The notes under the pieces are model-generated. The model searched no databases. It was not told the DNA's origin and saw only the letters and a program-made list of their open reading frames with translations. A program made the position numbers and the translations under genes. This document shows positions 43,758 to 54,029 of a stretch of DNA of 64,000 bases, piece by piece. The first letter of the stretch is position 1. Every line of letters starts with the position of its first letter. Source of the stretch: Arachnopeziza araneosa (lineage: Eukaryota; Ascomycota; Leotiomycetes; Helotiales; Arachnopezizaceae); the NCBI GenBank assembly GCA_003988855.1, contig QYAI01000016.1, positions 251,648-315,647 of the forward strand. Reading direction: 5' to 3'.

Positions 43758-45725
43758 ATGCAGCGATGTCCATTGCAGCTCCTCCGGCTCCCTAGCAGCA
43801 TCCGAAGTCACTATGCATCCCAATTTCTCCCCCAGACGCGCCAGTTTACGACGTCTATAGCATATCGAGCTCTAGCCTCGAAGACCCTCTCGGATCTCGA
43901 GCGGCGCATCCAAGCAATTCCAATCGAGAGGTTTAGGAATTTTTGTATTGTCGCACATGTTGACCATGGAAAGAGCACGCTATCAGATCGGCTGCTGGAG
44001 TTGACCGGAACGATTGAACCGGGGGGGAACAAGCAGATTTTAGACAAACTAGATGTGGAAAGGGAACGAGGAATCACTGTCAAGGCGCAGACCTGTAGTA
44101 TGCTTTACAAGCATGAAGGGGAAGATTATCTGTTGCACTTGGTGGATACACCTGGCCATGTGGATTTCCGCGCTGAAGTATCGCGGTCTTATGCTTCATG
44201 CGGCGGTGCATTGCTGCTGGTAGATGCCAGTCAGGGGGTACAGGCGCAGACAGTTGCAAACTTCTACCTGGCATTTTCACAGGGTCTGGTATTGGTACCA
44301 GTAATCAACAAAGTTGACCTACCATCTGCGGATGCGCCTAGAGCTTTAGAACAGATGAAGCAGGCATTTGAGTTGGAGCCTGAGAATGCAGTTCTGGTTT
44401 CGGCGAAGACGGGTCTCAATGTCGAAGCAATATTACCAAATGCAATACGTCAAATTCCGCACCCTGTGGGAGACTACAAAAAACCTTTAAGGTTACTACT
44501 TGTGGATTCTTGGTATGACAATTACAAAGGCGTAATATTGCTTGTTCGCGTATTCGATGGGACAATTAAAGCTGGTGATCAAATCAGATCGTTTGCAACT
44601 GGACTGAAATACTTTGTGGGCGAAGTTGGAATAATGTTTCCAGATCAAACTCCTCAGAGTATTCTTCGGGCTGGGCAAGTCGGATATATCTACTTCAACC
44701 CTGGCATGAAGAAGAGTCAGGAAGCCTTAAGTGGTGACACTTTTACGACTGTGGGCTCGGAGAATATCGTTGAACCATATCCAGGTTTCGAAGAACCAAA
44801 ATCAATGGTCTTTGTTTCAGCGTTTCCTGTGGATCAGAGTGATCATCAACATCTTGAGGATTCTATAAATCAGATCGTGTTAAATGATAGGAGTGTCACG
44901 CTTCAAAAAGAATCCTCGGAAGCACTTGGTGCAGGATGGAGAATGGGCTTTCTTGGAACCCTTCACTGTTCAGTGTTTGAAGATCGACTCCGACAAGAAC
45001 ATGGAGCGAGTCTTATTATCACACCACCATCTGTACCTTTTAAAGTTATCTGGAATGATGGATGTGAAGAAATCATACAGTCACCAACTCAATTTCCTGA
45101 TGCCGATTCCCACATTCAAAAAATTGCAGAATTACAAGAACCATACGTCTCTGCCACCATTACCATGCCCGAAGAGTACTTGGGTAAGGTCATCGAGCTC
45201 TGCGAAGCCAATAGAGGAGAACAAGTAGCATTGGACTTCTTTACTTCTACTCAAGTAATTCTCAAATACGACCTTCCTCTCGCACAACTTGTGGATGACT
45301 TCTTTGGCAAATTAAAGGGCGCTACAAAAGGATATGCAAGTCTCGACTACGAAGATGCTGGCTTCCGACGAAGCAGCATCGTCAAGATGCAACTGTTAGT
45401 AAATAAAGAGCCCGTAGATGCCGTCGCTAGGGTAGTGCACAGCTCTCAAGTCGATCGAATTGGTCGACAATGGGTGGTGAAGTTTAAAGAGCACGTCGAT
45501 AGGCAAATGTTCGAAGTTGTCATTCAAGCGGCAGTGGGAAGGCGTATTGTGGCAAGAGAAACCATTAAGCCTTTTAGGAAGGATGTACTTGCCAAGCTTC
45601 ATGCGGCTGATGCTGGACGGAAGAGAAAGTTGCTGGATAAGCAGAAGGCAGGAAGGAAGAGACTGAAAGCTGTTGGGAATATTTCCATCGATCATAAGGC
45701 TTTTCAGAAGTTCTTGGCAAAGTAA
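43758..45725 (+). CDS. GUF1: Mitochondrial translation factor Guf1 (LepA/EF4)
   Basis: Guf1 is the mitochondrial form of the back-translocating GTPase LepA/EF4, supporting translation under stress. The single exon gives 655 residues from the ATG at 43758; the frame is open seven codons further only from a TTG. The first 40 residues are basic with Ser and no acid (MQRCPLQLLRLPSSIRSHYA), a likely matrix presequence. G1 is AHVDHGKST (residues 66-74), G3 is DTPGHVDF, and G4 is NKVDLP. DVERERGITVKAQTCSM is the switch region. The C-terminal LepA-specific part is seen in GALLLVDASQGVQAQTVANF and, near the end, GRKRKLLDKQKAGRKRLKAV. It is divergent from MAD2 at 166 bp and converges on the acidic repeat gene. 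Confidence 0.96.
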   Translation: MQRCPLQLLRLPSSIRSHYASQFLPQTRQFTTSIAYRALASKTLSDLERRIQAIPIERFRNFCIVAHVDHGKSTLSDRLLELTGTIEPGGNKQILDKLDVERERGITVKAQTCSMLYKHEGEDYLLHLVDTPGHVDFRAEVSRSYASCGGALLLVDASQGVQAQTVANFYLAFSQGLVLVPVINKVDLPSADAPRALEQMKQAFELEPENAVLVSAKTGLNVEAILPNAIRQIPHPVGDYKKPLRLLLVDSWYDNYKGVILLVRVFDGTIKAGDQIRSFATGLKYFVGEVGIMFPDQTPQSILRAGQVGYIYFNPGMKKSQEALSGDTFTTVGSENIVEPYPGFEEPKSMVFVSAFPVDQSDHQHLEDSINQIVLNDRSVTLQKESSEALGAGWRMGFLGTLHCSVFEDRLRQEHGASLIITPPSVPFKVIWNDGCEEIIQSPTQFPDADSHIQKIAELQEPYVSATITMPEEYLGKVIELCEANRGEQVALDFFTSTQVILKYDLPLAQLVDDFFGKLKGATKGYASLDYEDAGFRRSSIVKMQLLVNKEPVDAVARVVHSSQVDRIGRQWVVKFKEHVDRQMFEVVIQAAVGRRIVARETIKPFRKDVLAKLHAADAGRKRKLLDKQKAGRKRLKAVGNISIDHKAFQKFLAK

Positions 45726-46814
45726 CTGTTTGATAACAGATGTATATCTTGTATCATATTGTATATACGCAGAATAGAAAGTTGTAAACATATTTTGACT
45801 CCACTTTTTGAACTCGCTGGTCCTCGAACATGGGTTCGTATTCAGCTTCGGCATGCTGTTCAATTACCTCTTCGACGTCCGACATGTTGAATAGTTGCAA
45901 TGGGCTGATATAAGGGGAATATATTCCAATGATCTGTCGTTCCAAAGCTAATAGTGAGGAGATGGTTAGCTGGATGTGCTTGGTCTCAATGTCAAGATTT
46001 TAAAAGTCGAGGTAATATGAATTAGCATCAAGAGTGAATTAAGGCAAAATAAGGTAGTACTGCTACGCGTAACACCAGAAGCTCAAACCAAAAGCTGTAT
46101 TTCTGTTAGTTTGAGGATATAATATCCAGTGCCTCGCTTAACCATTTTCACAACCCAAAAAAAATAAACAGATAAACCAAGATGATCTACCACTGAGCCA
46201 CAAAAGCAAGGCCCAGGGTGGCAAAACTGTAGGAAGACAGAAACTAAACCAGGTGTGTAGGTTAAGTTTTTTATCCGTTCAAATATGTCGGGCGGTATGG
46301 CGCTACCCGGCGGGTAGGTGGCAGCCCAGGAAGAGGACCCGTGTACCTAAAGAGAGGAGTGGGCATGTTGGCGATGACCGAGAATGGTTTATTTAATATT
46401 ATGTACCTGTTAGCTGGCTCGAAAGTCGCCGACTCTCCGCTTCCTTCAACATTCACTCGAGTAGCTGTACTCTATCTCCGGCATATGCACTGCCCTCTAA
46501 CTTAGAAAATACTTTCTTGCAGCTCAAATTTCAACGCAAATGACATTTATTACACTAGAGCATTGAGTCTTGATGCCCTTAGTTGTGGTTCACCTATTTC
46601 AGATTGAGTTAAAGGCAATATCGTGAACAACAAGCTTAACAATTCATTTGTACAAGATTAGTTATTCAATACAAACGCCTTCCATATATACAGACGAAAT
46701 ACATACTTGGTATATCTCATAAATCATTACCGCCCAACCAGGCTTCCTAAACAAAGTAAACATATCCTTATCGAGCAACTAATCCCATGCGCCTATTTTC
46801 CTTCCATCTTTTGC
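45726..46814. other. Convergent 3' intergenic region
   Basis: This 1.1 kb lies between GUF1 and the giant acidic gene. It includes the tentative micro-ORF at 45754-45885. A tRNA A-box-like sequence near 46185-46202 was rejected (no matching T arm). Confidence 0.4.
45754..45885 (-). CDS. Possible acidic microprotein (43 residues)
   Basis: A short frame begins MSDVEEVIEQHAEAEYEPMF at an ATG and ends FLFCVYTI. The first 30 residues are acidic and look like a real N-terminus, but the end lies only 28 bp from the GUF1 stop, on the other strand. I recognise no family. It could be a real microprotein, the first exon of an unrecognised gene, or chance. Confidence 0.22.
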   Translation of the reverse strand: MSDVEEVIEQHAEAEYEPMFEDQRVQKVESKYVYNFLFCVYTI

Positions 46815-49800
46815 CTAGTTGAACACTTTCTTTGCAGATGACCACAGGGAACTAAAAGCACCCTTTGGTCTCTCCTTCTCCTTCTCCTCTCTCTCTCTCC
46901 TATGGCTATGGCGATGGCGTCGCTCTCCTCGCTCGCGATCTCCACGATCACTGCGTTCAAGATCACCGCCACGATCACTACCACGTTCCCTCTCCTTCCC
47001 CTTCCCGCTGGATCCTTTACTAGATACCTTCTCTTCCAAAGCTCTATCCTCCTCTTCACGTCTCCGTCTCCTCTCCTCACGTCTAGCTTGTCTTTCCTCA
47101 GCTTCTTTCTCCTGTTGGCGTCTCGCCTGCTCAGCTACCTCTGCTCTAGCAATCTCCGTCTGTTTATCTGATTCTTTCCGTATTCTTCTCGCTTCCTTCT
47201 CCTCGGCTGTTCTATGACGTTCTCCGTCTTCTTTTGGAGTTCGGTGCGACCGTTGGCGATATGAATGTTGACGACTTGAATTGGATTTCTCGGGAAGCGC
47301 TGGTCGCTCACCATCCACTGAAAAACGAGGTCGTTCCATGATCGGTGGCTTGATCGTCTTCTCCTTGATATGTGGCTCACTGGTCACCATGAATGGGGTC
47401 TTTACCACGCTCTGTCCTTTCATATCAAGTAGCTTAGGTCGCTTCTCGCTACCATCTTTACTAGTCCCGGTCTCAATGGAACGTCCTGCACTGCTTCGTC
47501 TCCGTGTTGATATGCGTTTTGGGACTGCGGAGGGAGTGGCCTCGGGGGTATCAGCGGCAGGTTCATCGACAGCGGCACTTCCAGCCTCAGCTAGTTTTGC
47601 CGCTTTAGCAGCCTTTTTCTCCGACTTGCGCTTTTCGTGGGCAGCTTGCTCCTCTGGGGTACGGTCACTGCAGTGCTTCTTCCCGTGAGAACTTGAGCTA
47701 CCAGCACTCACACCACTGTCGTGTCGGACTGGTTTCTGAGGTTTCGGTGGCGTCCCACTGAGAAATGACATTAAAGACTTTTCGCTCTTTTCACTCTTTT
47801 CACCCTCTCTGTGACTTCGACGACGGCGCCCGTCATCAGGTACCTCTTTGCTTGAGCTGTGATGGCTAGATCGTCGCCTATGTCCAGATGGACGACTTTT
47901 GCGCTTATCAGACTTTGGAGATTCCAGCGAGCCAGGCTCGTCACCAGCCTCTGGGAGTTCTTCAGGTTCCTCGACGAGTCCTCTATCAGCAACTGGTTCT
48001 TCAGACGGTCCTTTGTCGCTCAAGACCTCGGCAGCAACAGCTCCTGCAACTACAGCTGCAGCTACTCCTCCTGCAACCAATGCCTCGTCGGAAATACCTT
48101 CTTCATTTGGCTCTCCGCCTTTCTCTGCAGGCTCATCTTCGACCGCTTTCTCCTCCGGTGCAGCTTCATCTGATGGCGACTCAACTACTGGTTCCTCTTG
48201 AGGAGCAGGAGCATCCTCTTCAGCCTATACAACGATTAAATTTTTCTCTACGAAAAGAAATTATAAAGTAAAATTTACCTCAGGTTCGGCGGGTTCTTCT
48301 GCTGGCTCAGGAGCGGCTTCAGCTTCAACAACCTCCTCTACAGGCTCAGGAGCTGGCTCGTCCTAAGTTTATTGATTAGTATCGGATTCGTTTTTCAATA
48401 AGAAAATAATCTATCAAACTTACAGCAAGTGGGGCTTCTTCAGGAGCAGCCTCTTCAGGAGCAGCCTCTTCAGGAGCAGCCTCTTCAGGAGCAGCCTCTT
48501 CAGGAGCAGCCTCAGGTTCTGCAGGGGCGGCCTCCACAGGCGCTGCCTCAGCCTCTTCGGGAATAGGCTCGGTTTCTTCAGGAGCAGGTTCGGCTTCCTC
48601 GGGAATAGCCTCAGGAGCTGCCTCTTCGGGAGCATCTTCTTTAGGTGCTACTTCTTCAGGAGCCTCTTCAACCTCTTTAGAAACTTCCTCAACTTTTTCA
48701 GGGGTTGCTTCAGCCTCTTCAGGGGTAGGATTCTCAGGAGCAGCCTCCTCAGGGGGAGCATCTTCAGTAGCGACTACTTCAGCTGCTTCTTCCGGAGTTT
48801 CCTCAGGAACTGCATCTTCGGGAGCTGCATCTTCGGCTGCAGGTTCCTCAACTGCTGGTTCTTCAACGGCTGGTTCTTCAGCGGCTGGTTCTTCAACGGC
48901 TGGTTCTTCAGCGGCTGGTTCTTCGACAGCAGGTTCTTCAACGGCTAGTTCTTCGGCAGCAGGTTCTTCAACGGCAGGTTCTTCGGCAGCAGGTTCTTCA
49001 GCGGCAGGTTCTTCAGCGGCAGGTTCTTCAGCGGCAGGTTCTTCAGCGGCAGGTTCTTCTGGGGCAGCCTCTTCTGGGGTAGCCTCTTCTGGAGCTGGAG
49101 CAGGTTCTTCAGGTACTTCCTCTTCAGCAGCAGGTTCTTCAGTAGTGACTATTTCAGGGGTTACCTCCTCAGTTTCAATCTCTTTTGTAGCTTCTTCAGG
49201 TGCAGCCTCTACAGGAACCGCCTCTTCGGTTGCAGATTCCTCAACGGCAACTTCTTTAGCGGCCTCTTCAGGAGCTGCATCTTCGGCAGCAGCTTCTTCG
49301 ACAGCAGCTTCTTCAACGGCTAGTTCTTCGGCGGCGGGTTCTTCGGCGGCAGGTTCTTCGGCGGCAGGTTCCTCGGCGGCAGGTTCCTCGGCGGCAGGTT
49401 CTTCAGCACCAACCTCTTCAGATTCAGCCTCTTCAATTGCTTCTTCTTCAGCAGCAGGTTCCTCAGCGGCAACTGCTTCAGGAGCTGCCTCCTCGGATTC
49501 AATTTCCTTAGTGGCTTCTTCAGGTACAGTCTCTTCCAGAGCTGCCTCCTCATGAGCTACTTCTTCCAATACTGACTCTTCAGCAGCAACCTCTTCAACG
49601 GCAGGCTCTTCGGCGGCAGGCTCTTCAGCAGCAGGCTCTTCAACTGAAGCTTCTTCAGGAGCGGGAGCCAATTCTTCTTCCTGGGTTTGATAATTAGTAC
49701 TGATATCAAGCTCTCAAGGATACGAAAAAGCTTACCGCAGCTTCAACTTCCTCAGTAGCTGGGGCAGATTCTTCGGCCTTAGCAGCAGGCTCAGGCTCCT

Positions 49801-50228
49801 CCTCTTTGACCTCGTCCTCCTGTTGCTTGTCAGTAGTGAGATTAAAAAAAGCACGATTTGATGTTTGAACACGTACCACAAGCGGGGCTTCGTCAGCAGG
49901 TGCAGCCTCTCCATCTTCATTGTCAACTTCTTTACCCTCCTCTGGTACTGCTTCACTTTCTTCGAGAGCTTCATCTTCAGCTTCTTCAGCATCGCCTGAT
50001 GCATCTTCCTCAACATCGGCCGAGGATTCTTGTGGCTCAGCCTCAACAAGTGGCTCACTCATTTTCTCCCCTTCCTCAGTTTCTTCCTCTTCTTTGCTTT
50101 CTTCAGAAGCTGGTTCGACAGGATCAGCCTCAGGAGTGGCATCGATAGCCTCAGGGGCCTCGTCAGCTTCAGCAACGACCTCATTGTCTGCTTCTTTCTC
50201 CCAATCATCTGCCACTTCATCTTCCTCC

Positions 50229-50259
<31 letters not shown>

Positions 50260-53200
50260 TCGCCTCTTCGGCAGGTGAATCGACAGGCTCAGACTTGGCG
50301 GGGACTTCTTCAGAGGTTGTTTCATTTTCAGTCGGGGTTTCAACTACGGGGCTTTCTCCGGATGATTCCGTAGCCTCGTCAGATTCCGCTTCTTTCTCTT
50401 CATCTATACTGGGTTCTTCCCCAGCAGCAGGTGAATCATCTTCAACAGTTGGAGCTTCGGTAGTCTCCTCCTCTGCTGAGGGCTCCGAGTCAATTTTCTT
50501 TTCTTCAGTATCTTCACTCTCGACTACTGCTGCCTCGGGGGTTGATTCCTCGGGTGTTGATTCCTCAGCGACATCGTCGCTTTCATCTGCAGGTTCTGAT
50601 TCTTCTTCTTTTGATTCTTCGGCCTAAGTATTTGTCAGTGACACTTAGTCTTTTCTACAAAGGAGATCTCCTACTTCTGGCTCGGTACTCTCAGGTTTGA
50701 CAGCAGGAGTATCGTCAACCTAAATAGATAAATTAGTACAAAATTTGCTATCAATTGTTGCAAATCATACAATTGGCTCTGGCGCAGCGTCTTCTTCAGC
50801 CTGGGGCTCTGAAGTCTCTTCTTCCTGAATTCAGTTTTAGTACTTATTTGCAACAAAACAGGTCAGGTTAGGCTCTGAACGTACGGCGGGTTCAAGCACT
50901 TTCTCAGCTTCTGCCGCTTCTTCGGTCTTCTCTTCGGCCTACAAAACCATCATTGTCAGCATACCCTTGAGATGTTTGAAAAGACTAGTTACAAATTTTT
51001 GACGAACCTCTGGAGCAGACTCTTCAGCAGCTGGTAGTTCTTCCTCTTTGGCTTCATGCTCATCAGGTTTCTCTTCTTCCGCCTATAAAAAATTAGATTT
51101 TATACTGATTAGAAATTATTGAGAGAAAACTTACAGCGGCAACAGGTGCTTCGGATTCTGTACTTTCGGATTCTTCTACGGCAGGTTCATCCTCCGCTGA
51201 TTCGGGAGCTTTTTCTTCCTCGGATGCTTCAGGTTCTTCGACCGCCGATTCAGGAGCTTTTTCTTCTTCGGATGCTTCAGGCTCTGGTGCCACTTCAGGA
51301 GCTGCATCTTCACTCTCCTCTGCAGCCTATAGAAAAGTCAGCCCGAAACTCATTATATAGGCGCTATAATAGGATGTACCTCAGGCTCAGATGCCTTCGC
51401 ATCCTCAGTTTCAGGTTCTTCCGTCTTTGACTTATTAGCCTTAGTATCTAAGAAGATATGTTTGACCTCGCTTACCGGCTCAGGCCCTTCTGGTTCTGCC
51501 GCAGGAGCCTCTGTCTTTTCTTCTTCAACCTAAATAGTGTTAGGTTATATTCATTACAAGAAGAGTAGTAGTTAAAGATTAGCTAACCTCAGCAGGAGGT
51601 TCAGGAGCCTTAGTCTCAATCTCCGCCTCAGCGACTTCTGTAGCGGCACTTTCAAGCTCCTCAGCAGCATGCTCTTCAGTCTAAAGTGGTATAGTTTCAG
51701 CTTAAATCCTCAAAGGTTTTGCGAACAAAGATACACTACTTACTTCCAGTTCAGTAGCCTCTGGCTCAGCGGCGGGGGTGTCTTCAGCAAGAGGCTCCTC
51801 ATGAGCAGGCTCTTCGATAACAGGTGCTTCTTCAACAGCAGGCTCTTCGGTGGCAGACTCCTCGGGAGCAGCGACCTCCTCGGTAGCGGGCTCCTCTTCT
51901 GCAGCAGGTTCTTCACTGGCAGGGGCCTCTTCGGCAACAAGCTCTTCTTTTTTTTCTTCCTCAGCCTAATATTACAGTTAACTCAATACTAATCCTAAGA
52001 ATGTAAGGTTACTTACAATTGGCTCAGCTTCCTCACTCTTGGCTTCCTCAACCTGTCAAATGTCAATTTTCATCATTCTTGTAAGTTTTTGACATTTAGA
52101 TTAAAAAACGCTTACAGCTGGCTCGGGAGCATCTGGCTCTTCTGCAGATTCCTCTGGTGTAGTTTCTTCAGCCTAAGGAAAGTAAGAATGGTGCCAAAAT
52201 ATACAGCTGTTCGTATTGAAATCTTACCAGTGGTTCAAATGATTCAATTTCAGCAGCGGCAGGTTCTTCCGCCTTAACTTCATCAGCCTGTATTTTGTTA
52301 GCTATAGCGCTGCCATCTCACGACTTAGATAAGATTCGCAAATCAACTTACTACTGGCTCCTCTGCTGGAGATGATTCGGCTTCATTCTTGATTTCAGCA
52401 GCTGAAGACTCTTCGGCTGGAGCTTCTTCAGCTTGAGAAGGTTCTTCGACAACAGGAGCTTCCTCTGTAGTAGGGGCTTCTTCAGCGGCAGGCGTTTCCT
52501 CGGTAGCAGGTGTTTCTTTGGCAGCAGGTGTTTCTTCGGCGGCTGGTGTTTCTTCAGCGGCAGGTTTCTCGGTAGCAGGCGTTTCTTCGGCAGCAGGTGT
52601 TTCTTCGGCGGCTGGCGTTTCTTCAGCGGCAGGAGTCTCTTCCTCAGCAGCAGGTTCCTCAGCAGCAGGTTCCTCAGCAGCAGGAGCCTCAGCAGCAGGA
52701 GCCTCAGCAGCAGGAGCCTCAGCAGCAGGAGCCTCAGCAGCAGGAGCCTCAGCAGGAGTCTCTTCAACAGCAGGAGTCTCTTCAGCGGCAGGCGTTTCCT
52801 CAACGGCAGGCTCCTCAGCAGCAGGAGGCTCCTCAGCAGCAAGAGTCTCTTCAGCGGCAGGTGTTTCCTCAGCGGCAGGTTCTTCAGCAGCAGGAGCCTC
52901 CTTAGCAACAGGGGCCTCTTCAGGGGCAGGACTTTCCTCCGTTGCAGGAGCATCCACAGCAGCAGGTTCTTCTACAACAGGAGTCACCAACTCCTCAGGC
53001 TTAGGTTCCTCCGGTGCTTCGACGGCCTTTTCCTCCTCTGCCGGGGCCGGCGCCTCAGGTTCTACAGGCGCAGGCTCCTCGACGACCTCTGGATTTTCGT
53101 CCCCACTCTTCTCCACTTCATTTCCAGCCTCAACGGGTGGTGGACTCTCAGCGTCGGATGGTGGCGGCGTAGGTTCACTGGCTTCTGCTGCTATCGCCTC

Positions 53201-54029
53201 TTCCGACGGGGGAGAATTAGTTGTAGGTGTAGGAGGCGCTGCTATCGCCTTCTGTTGGTTTGCGCCCTTCCCTTTGCCTTTCCCTCCTTTCTGGTTTTGC
53301 TCCTTCCATTTATTCTTCCCCTTCCCCTTCTTGTTACTCTTTCCTGGTTTATTTTCTTCATCTTCTTCCTCTCCCTCTTCAGCTCCGGGATCAGCAGCAG
53401 GAGGAGGCTCCGGCTTTACTGTCTTTGCCTTCTTCTTGCTACTCTTCTTGCTGTTCTTTCCTGGTTTGACTTCTTTTTCTTCCTCCTCCTCAAAAGATTC
53501 GGGATCAGCAGTAGGAGTAGGTCCTGGCTCTTCTAACTGTGCTTTCTTCTTTTCTTGTTTGGCTGCCCTTTTCGCCTTCTTGCTTGTCTTCAACGCAGGT
53601 GCCCAATAATCTTCAGCAGGTTCGGCAGTCCCTTCCGCAAAGTGTACAGAGGCAGGACTTGTTGGCCGGTCTTTTTCTAGTGGATTTTCTTCATCTTGAC
53701 CTCCATTTTCTATATGTTCGGTATCGTCTGCGTGTGATATTAGTTTCGAGAAATGGCTCATGTGACCTGAGCCATTGATTGGCTAACGACTAAGACTTAT
53801 ACATACCAACTACTTGTTGTTCTACCTCAGATTCTTCCCCATCACCCGGCCCCTTGCATGCCTCGAGAGGCTCCAGATCTTCGTCGGTAGCCGTGAATAC
53901 CACGGGCTCGCCGTAATGGGCAGTCTGAAGTTCGAATTTAGTTGTCTGCACCACGAACGGGGTCGTTGTGACAGAGGATCGGTCGGACTGGACCAATTTC
54001 CTCTGTGGACAATATGAGACATTTTCCAT
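46815..54029 (-). CDS. Giant acidic Glu/Ala/Pro-repeat protein, 19 exons
   Basis: I do not recognise a named family. My exons are 53807-54029, 52352-53727, 52228-52287, 52116-52172, 52017-52052, 51744-51965, 51588-51680, 51476-51529, 51380-51430, 51135-51326, 51008-51082, 50885-50938, 50771-50824, 50675-50719, 49877-50623, 49736-49819, 48424-49680, 48279-48362 and 46815-48224: 6174 nt, 2057 residues. The start reads MENVSYCPQRKLVQSDRS and residues 1-60 look globular. A Lys/Gly-rich region follows in exon 2 (KKGKGKNKWKEQ). About 1300 residues are then Glu-rich, with units such as EEPAA, TPAAEE and EAPAA. In exon 19 a hydrophobic stretch (LVAGGVAAAVVAGAVAAEVL, about 1636-1655) precedes about 400 basic residues with RS, EKSEK and ARREERRRRREEED runs, ending SSLWSSAKKVFN. 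Introns 2-18 are phase 0, so internal exons are symmetric. It is probably a disordered scaffold; cell location is unknown. Confidence 0.75.
48437..48513. repeat. 15-bp minisatellite encoding EEAAP
   Basis: Five near-identical copies of a CTTCAGGAGCAGCCT unit lie head to tail in exon 17 of the giant gene. On the minus strand they encode EEAAP units. Copies are almost unchanged, indicating recent expansion. Confidence 0.85.
48840..49058. repeat. 15-bp minisatellite encoding EEPAA/EEPAV
   Basis: About fourteen copies of an AGGTTCTTCAGCGGC-type unit alternate between CGGC, CGGCT and AACGG variants. They encode EEPAA and EEPAV units in exon 17. Copies nearest 49000-49058 are identical. Confidence 0.85.
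49320..49409. repeat. 15-bp minisatellite (GCGGC variant)
   Basis: Five to six copies of a unit with GGCGGC encode a further EEPAA block. The variant bases differ from the block at 48840-49058, so the two expanded separately. Confidence 0.8.
50222..50253. repeat. (TCC)n encoding poly-Glu
   Basis: About ten uninterrupted TCC units encode a run of Glu in exon 15 of the giant gene. Confidence 0.85.
52643..52755. repeat. 15-bp minisatellite encoding EAPAA
   Basis: Seven copies of a TCAGCAGCAGGAGCC-type unit encode EAPAA and EEPAA in exon 2. The codon pattern differs from the exon 17 repeats although the peptides are similar. Confidence 0.85.

Noticed and set aside
46185..46202. tRNA A-box-like sequence on the minus strand (TGGCTCAGTGGTAGATC)
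   Set aside because: The D stem has a mismatch, no anticodon stem forms, and no GGTTCRA-type T arm follows within normal distance.
46271..46456. Minus-strand frame VNVEGSGESATFEPANR joined by an apparent intron to a Pro/Arg-rich end
   Set aside because: It has no ATG; the first codon is GTG and an in-frame TAG lies just upstream. A missed 5' exon is possible but nothing supports one.
52433..53609. Two overlapping plus-strand ORFs of 367 and 363 codons opposite the giant gene
   Set aside because: Both are antisense readings of the 15-bp repeats. They show only Ser/Ala or Arg/Ser/Phe repeats with no independent start or motif, and the minus strand has consistent splicing and frame.
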